A DNA stretch of 64,000 bases, taken from the NCBI GenBank assembly GCA_963655255.1, contig CAVKEB010000001.1, positions 108,461 to 172,460 on the forward strand, read 5' to 3'. The DNA comes from CAG-791 sp963655255. GTDB lineage: Bacteria > Bacillota > Clostridia > Lachnospirales > Lachnospiraceae. Made by a program: the position numbers and the translations under genes. The notes below the pieces were generated by a model. That model made no database searches. It was not told where the DNA came from and saw only the letters and a program-made list of their open reading frames with translations. Positions 60,633 to 64,000 of the stretch are shown in pieces (position 1 is the first letter of the stretch; each line of letters starts with the position of its first letter).

Positions 60633-61631
60633 ATGCAAAAGAACTATGAAACGACACCAGTGAATCCGACACACACCCATATTTCCAATGGTAACCCGCC
60701 AGGTGTCATCAACCGTTTTTACAAAGACCGCCTCTTCAAAGCCCTTTTTGGTTCGGAGGAACGAAAAGACCTGACATTGGAGCTCTACAACGCCATCAAT
60801 CACACCAGCTATTCCAATCCGGACGACCTGCAGATCAATACCATCGAGGATGTTGTTTATATGGGGATGAAGAACGATGTCTCGTTCCTTCTCGCCAGTG
60901 ACCTGAACATGTACGAACAGCAGAGCACCTGGAATCCCAACATGCCGCTTCGCTGCTTCCTCTATGCGGCGCATGCCCTGGAGAAGTACATTCATGATAC
61001 GGATCAGGCAGCCCAGATGTTCCTGAGTACACTGGTGAAAGTTCCCACGCCCAGGCTGGTTGTGCTGTATAATGGAATTCAGGAAATAGATGACACAGTT
61101 CTTCACCTGTCTGACTGCTTTGAGAAACCGGAGGGCGATCTGGAAGCCATGGTGCATGTTTATAACATCAATGCAGGACACAGGCTCCCGAAGGAGTGTC
61201 GTCCATTGGAGGAGTATTCTCTCTTCGTCACTACCTATCGTGACAAAGTCACAAAAGTGGGGCCAAATCAGGCCGCGGATGAAGCGCTCGCGGCGCTTCC
61301 GGACGGGAGAGTCAAGAAGTATCTTTGCTCGCAGAAAGGTGAAGTGATCGACATGCTGTTAACGGAATATAATGAACAGGCTGTCATGCAGGCCATCGCG
61401 AAAGAGGCTGAGGCAAAAGGCGAGAAAACGGGGGAAATGCGTGGAATCGCAATTGGTGAAAAAACAGGTGAATTGCGCGGAATTGCAATTGGCGAGAATA
61501 AGGGAGAAAACAAACTCTGCGCTCTTATTTCGGCTATGACGCATGCCGGAGAGGGCTTGGACGCAGTGGCAAAAGTTTCCACGGATCCCGAATACCGGAA
61601 GAAGATGTATCTCAAGTACACGGCATTATGA
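60633..61631 (+). CDS. Rpn-family (PD-(D/E)XK) recombination-promoting nuclease / putative transposase
   Basis: 332 residues. FYKDRLFKALFGSEERKDLTLELYNAI, MKNDVSFLLASDLNMYEQQSTWNPNMPLR (nuclease core with Asp and E-x-Q) and the C-terminal repeats fit this family. Two nearly identical 14-residue units (consensus GEKTGE, Met or Leu, RGIAIGE) lie at about 266-295. RpnA-type proteins cut DNA and promote RecA-independent recombination; some act in phage defence. The ATG at 60633 has CAGGAG upstream. Confidence 0.88.
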   Translation: MQKNYETTPVNPTHTHISNGNPPGVINRFYKDRLFKALFGSEERKDLTLELYNAINHTSYSNPDDLQINTIEDVVYMGMKNDVSFLLASDLNMYEQQSTWNPNMPLRCFLYAAHALEKYIHDTDQAAQMFLSTLVKVPTPRLVVLYNGIQEIDDTVLHLSDCFEKPEGDLEAMVHVYNINAGHRLPKECRPLEEYSLFVTTYRDKVTKVGPNQAADEALAALPDGRVKKYLCSQKGEVIDMLLTEYNEQAVMQAIAKEAEAKGEKTGEMRGIAIGEKTGELRGIAIGENKGENKLCALISAMTHAGEGLDAVAKVSTDPEYRKKMYLKYTAL

Positions 61632-61644
61632 ACCCCGAACAAAT

Positions 61645-61681
61645 ACCGGAAGGCTCACATGTCATGGCTTCCGGCATTTTC
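61645..61681 (+). terminator. Terminator of the Rpn gene
   Basis: Arms CCGGAAG (61646) and CTTCCGG (ending 61674), then CATTTTCT. Confidence 0.75.
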
Positions 61682-61786
61682 TCTGTTCCAACTTTTATAA
61701 ATACATCATGCGCTGCTCTTCCAGATAGAAAATAAATCCAATGAAACTATGAGACTTATCTCCGCTAGATGCTTTGCAGAAAATAT

Positions 61787-62188
61787 TTATCCAATGACCG
61801 AAGTACACCCCGCATTCCCATAATGGGATAAATCATTGCAATAATAACTGATCTGATAGCCGATCTTTTTTTGAAAAGTGACTGCAAAATACCCATCCTG
61901 AAGCTTTATGGTGTTGCCGTATAAATCTATATAGGAAGTATGCTTCTCCTCAGATAGTCCATAGTCATCCATAATTTTTTTATTTTCCCGGTCAGTTTCT
62001 ATATAATCTGCCTGAAGCTCTGCATAGAAAGAACGCAGATTGGCAAGATCTGCAGCGACCTTTGCCTTATGTAGCTGACTGCTGAAGATCGGTATTGAAA
62101 TCGCCACCAATACGCCAATTATTGCAATAACAATCAAAAGCTCTGCGAGCGTAAATCCTGCTTCGCTATTTTTGTAATCGTTTCTCAT
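61787..62188 (-). CDS. Type IV pilin-like / pseudopilin protein
   Basis: 133 residues. A short basic leader ends in EAG, then FTLAELLIVIAIIGVLVAISIPIF, the class III prepilin signal cleaved and methylated by a prepilin peptidase (Phe+1, Glu+5). The body is small, with two Cys near the end (YYCND, NAGCTS) that may form a disulfide loop. No other pilus genes are in the window. It has its own promoter and a terminator shields it from upstream transcription. It may be a mobile or extra pilin gene; a related remnant lies at 63137-63262. Confidence 0.88.
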   Translation of the reverse strand: MRNDYKNSEAGFTLAELLIVIAIIGVLVAISIPIFSSQLHKAKVAADLANLRSFYAELQADYIETDRENKKIMDDYGLSEEKHTSYIDLYGNTIKLQDGYFAVTFQKKIGYQISYYCNDLSHYGNAGCTSVIG

Positions 62189-62215
62189 CTCCCTTGTTTC
62201 TCCTTTGTTTCGGCA

Positions 62216-62244
62216 ATTATATCCGAACAATTTTCCGGAAACAA
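62216..62244 (-). promoter_or_regulatory. Promoter of the pilin-like gene
   Basis: On the minus strand TTGTTT (62244-62239), 17-base spacer, TATAAT (62221-62216). The start would be near 62209, about 20 bases before the start codon. Confidence 0.8.
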
Positions 62245-62246
62245 TA

Positions 62247-62295
62247 AGGGGAGTGGCCAAAAGCAATCATGCTTTCGCCACTCCCCTGTTTTCTT
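62247..62295. terminator. Strong terminator-like hairpin upstream of the pilin gene
   Basis: Arms AGGGGAGTGGC and GCCACTCCCCT with further inner pairing (AAAGC/GCTTT). TGTTTTCTTAT follows on the plus strand; the minus side has TTATTGTTT. No plus-strand gene precedes it; on the minus strand it lies just past the gene fragment at 62351. Confidence 0.75.
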
Positions 62296-62350
62296 ATCGT
62301 TCAATTCGCCAGATTATGAGTGTACCGGGCAATGTTCCCCGAATGATGCC

Positions 62351-62500
62351 TTACAGGATGCTATACTTAGCGTCCCGAACAAGGTCGGCATAGTCTTCCA
62401 GACGAGTTTTCCTGTGTTCTTCTTCCCTGGCATCTTTCTTTGCCAGCATCTGCATGTATTCGAATTCCATAAAGTTTCTCCTTGTTTCAGCATCCTGCTT
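62351..62500 (-). pseudogene. Inverted, truncated copy of the gene at 62717
   Basis: On the minus strand KQDAETRRNFMEFEYMQMLAKKDAREEEH is a close relative of KQDAETRRNFMDFEYMKMLAQIDAKKEER from the gene at 62717-63109. The fragment lacks the N-terminal domain and diverges after LVRDA, ending early. The in-frame sequence before QDAE is unrelated, so the breakpoint is sharp. Confidence 0.75.
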
Positions 62501-62716
62501 TTCTGCTATACTATAAGCAATTGCATAGCTTGGTTCAAATCTGTGAGCACCGCCTGCCCCAAAGCAGCGGTCCTGTCTTGAGCCTTTCTGATTCACGTCG
62601 AACGAAACTTATGCAAGCAGTCACCATTCATCTGCAGGAGTTTCGAAATGGAACCAGAGGCGGTCAACAGGCATTGTTTAAGAGACTCCTGCACCATATT
62701 TTTTGCAGGAGGCGCA

Positions 62717-63109
62717 ATGAAAAATACAACAGTCACCATCACAGTATCAGAAGAAGATCAGAAAATTCTGGATCAGCACTGGGAGGAGGTAGGAATTGGA
62801 AATGATATACTACCTGAACTTAAGAACTTTCTAAACCTCATTAACGGCGATAAACCAGCAGATGAATTTTGCAAAGAGGTCGAAAAGGAAGTCTGGAAAA
62901 CCAAGCAGGATGCCGAAACGAGGAGAAATTTCATGGATTTTGAGTATATGAAAATGTTGGCGCAGATAGATGCCAAGAAGGAAGAAAGAATTTCCATTTT
63001 TGCTTCGCTCGTTCGTGATGGTGTGCTCTCACTCTCTGAGGCAATGAAACGTTCTGATCTGAGCGAAGATGAAATCAAACAATGGATTCAAAAAAATCCT
63101 GCAAAATGA
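62717..63109 (+). CDS. Small uncharacterised protein (Rpn-island associated)
   Basis: 130 residues. Starts MKNTTVTITVSEEDQKILDQHWEEVG, a beta strand then helix reminiscent of ribbon-helix-helix proteins; a coiled middle (QDAETRRNFMDFEYMKML) and a C-terminal segment (SLVRDGVLSLSEAMKRSDLSEDEIKQWI) similar to the tail found on some Rpn-type proteins. Function unknown. The ATG at 62717 follows GGAGG. A truncated inverted copy lies 220 bases to the left. Confidence 0.65.
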   Translation: MKNTTVTITVSEEDQKILDQHWEEVGIGNDILPELKNFLNLINGDKPADEFCKEVEKEVWKTKQDAETRRNFMDFEYMKMLAQIDAKKEERISIFASLVRDGVLSLSEAMKRSDLSEDEIKQWIQKNPAK

Positions 63110-63580
63110 TTGGAAAACGCAGATTGATTCATTTGTACCGATGTTCTGATTGCAATTTCGATTCCGATCATTACATCACAGCTGGAGAAGCGCCGCGATG
63201 CGGTAACACTTAGAAATCTGAGAGCTGCTTATGCCGAGGCCAGACTGCTTGCCTTACCACAGGCGACAAGAATGCAGCTGAAACTGATGGTAATCAGACA
63301 ATCGATCGCGATCTCGTTTTATTTCCGTAACCCAGCCTCCGTTGAAAACTTACTGGTATTATCATGCTACTTTTCAATGGTCATTATATGCCAATGCACG
63401 GAAAAATCAGCGGTTTTGCTGAAAAGTTTCTTTGTCTTAAATGATCCATTATTAGATGAATTGAAAAATTTATATCACCGAGAAAACTGTATAGAAATGT
63501 AAAATTTATGAACAAAATATGCTGATTTCAGTGAGATCCGTCTCTGCATCCGGTGTGATAATAATTTCATAGGAATCCAC
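63110..63580. other. AT-rich decayed region (471 bp)
   Basis: It holds the pilin remnant listed separately. From about 63265 to 63580 I see no gene; a plus-strand open frame to 63502 has no ribosome site and is the read-on of the remnant. Confidence 0.5.
63137..63262 (+). pseudogene. Remnant of a type IV pilin-like gene
   Basis: In one plus-strand frame the sequence reads VLIAISIPIITSQLEKRRDA, then LRNLRAAYAEA, the hydrophobic helix and following helix of a pilin such as that at 61787 (VLVAISIPIFSSQLHKAKVA, LANLRSFYAEL). The leader, cleavage site and C-terminal part are missing, and no start codon or ribosome site exists. Confidence 0.8.
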
Positions 63581-63877
63581 TTATTTAAGGCCTCCTTCCA
63601 AATCGTCAAACACGTCGTTCATGGATCGTCCTTCACCGGCAAGTGATTGTGCATAGCTGTGCTGGAGCTTTGCATCCACTTCGGCATCGGACATTGCGTC
63701 TAAGGCAACTGGCTCTGATGGAATCGTCAATGAAAAAGGAACGCCATGATGATAAATGATCTGGCGATAAAGTGAATTGATCACAACAGAGACAGGGATC
63801 CCCAATTTCTGAAGGATATCTTCCGCTTCGATTTTTACATTGTTTTCAACGCGAGCACTTACGGTTGAGTCTTTCAT
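63581..63877 (-). CDS. RelB/DinJ-family antitoxin, apparently without toxin
   Basis: 98 residues. The N-terminal ribbon-helix-helix (STVSARVENNVKIEAEDILQKLGIPVSVVINSLYRQII) and HHGVPFSLTIPSEP are typical of DinJ. The C-terminal part would bind a RelE/YafQ toxin, but none lies downstream (63580 leftwards) within the expected overlap. The ATG at 63877 follows AGGAGGTGTC. A toxin gene may have been lost, or the protein may regulate other loci. Confidence 0.88.
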   Translation of the reverse strand: MKDSTVSARVENNVKIEAEDILQKLGIPVSVVINSLYRQIIYHHGVPFSLTIPSEPVALDAMSDAEVDAKLQHSYAQSLAGEGRSMNDVFDDLEGGLK

Positions 63878-63900
63878 TCCTGACACCTCCTGTTGGTGCC

Positions 63901-63929
63901 ATTGTAGTGCAATGCATTGCGGATTGCAA
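63901..63929 (-). promoter_or_regulatory. Promoter and operator of the RelB/DinJ gene
   Basis: Minus strand TTGCAA (63929-63924), 17-base spacer, TACAAT (63906-63901). The spacer carries the perfect palindrome GCAATGCATTGC (63909-63920), a likely autoregulatory ribbon-helix-helix operator; ATTGCAAT at the -35 may be a second half. Confidence 0.82.
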
Positions 63930-64000
63930 TACATTCCATGTGTGGGGCAGCGTAAGTTTACTGTAGGAATCAAGTGGGTAGAGGTACCCATGACGTGAAG

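Noticed and set aside
63272..63502. Small plus-strand protein after the pilin remnant
   Set aside because: No ribosome site, no recognisable motif, and it continues the frame of the decayed pilin.

Overview
The window reads as chromosomal DNA of a GC-rich, anaerobic, Gram-positive member of the Clostridia, most likely Lachnospiraceae. The evidence is the gene content: a reverse-type rubrerythrin with a divergent Crp/Fnr regulator, class I DAHP synthase, an ECF-type CbiMQO metal importer, several MATE exporters, a small alarmone synthetase, a MoxR/DUF58/transglutaminase-like cluster, a TetM-like GTPase fused to a NYN nuclease, Rpn-type nuclease and orphan antitoxins. Shine-Dalgarno sequences are of the AGGAGG type. 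Genus cannot be fixed from the window. No rRNA, tRNA, CRISPR array or prophage was seen.

Layout. 1-5.7 kb: partial MBL nuclease-like gene, TraX-like membrane protein, Mbeg1-like hydrolase. 3.3-13.5 kb (minus): a tightly coupled five-gene operon, hybrid histidine kinase > giant secreted leucine-rich-repeat protein > MoxR ATPase > DUF58 > transglutaminase-like membrane protein whose expected catalytic Cys is Ala. 13.7-20 kb: MATE pump, orphan HicB, truA, CYTH protein, GH3 beta-glucosidase with a LacI-type operator. 19.9-25 kb: HPt protein, a GGDEF-REC-HD-GYP protein, second MATE, DAHP synthase. 25-31 kb: metallophosphoesterase, cytosolic-looking BMP/nucleoside-binding protein, nucleoside phosphorylase, citrate synthase, VOC protein. 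30.7-34.7 kb: CbiM-CbiQ-CbiO and YitT. 34.8-43.3 kb: Nif11-like protein, YggS, esterase, NUDIX, two-component system, small alarmone synthetase, PAP2, and a J-like/glycan-binding membrane protein. 43.8-49.9 kb: rubrerythrin/Crp pair, diguanylate cyclase, rlmD, third MATE. 49.9-57.8 kb: TetM-NYN fusion, purC, HtrA, hflX. 57.8-64 kb: serine recombinase, flavodoxin behind a MerR-type promoter, then a visibly more AT-rich accessory stretch with Rpn nuclease, a type IV pilin-like gene, a decayed pilin, an inverted gene fragment and an orphan RelB/DinJ antitoxin.

The intergenic spaces are unusual. At least six copies of a compound palindromic element sit directly after stop codons, always in the same orientation to the upstream gene, with compensatory base changes in the arms; some copies supply the stop codon of the gene before and the ribosome binding site of the gene after. 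A related hairpin family lies in the aroF and purC leaders. The hflX leader folds on paper into a compact four-helix cloverleaf beginning at the predicted transcription start.

Functional links that the sequence suggests: a possible phosphorelay (hybrid kinase, HPt, REC inside a c-di-GMP enzyme), peroxide defence under a Crp/Fnr operator, purine control by a Pur-box-like palindrome at purC, and translation-linked functions (TetM-NYN, HflX, RlmD, TruA, small alarmone synthetase) spread through the window.
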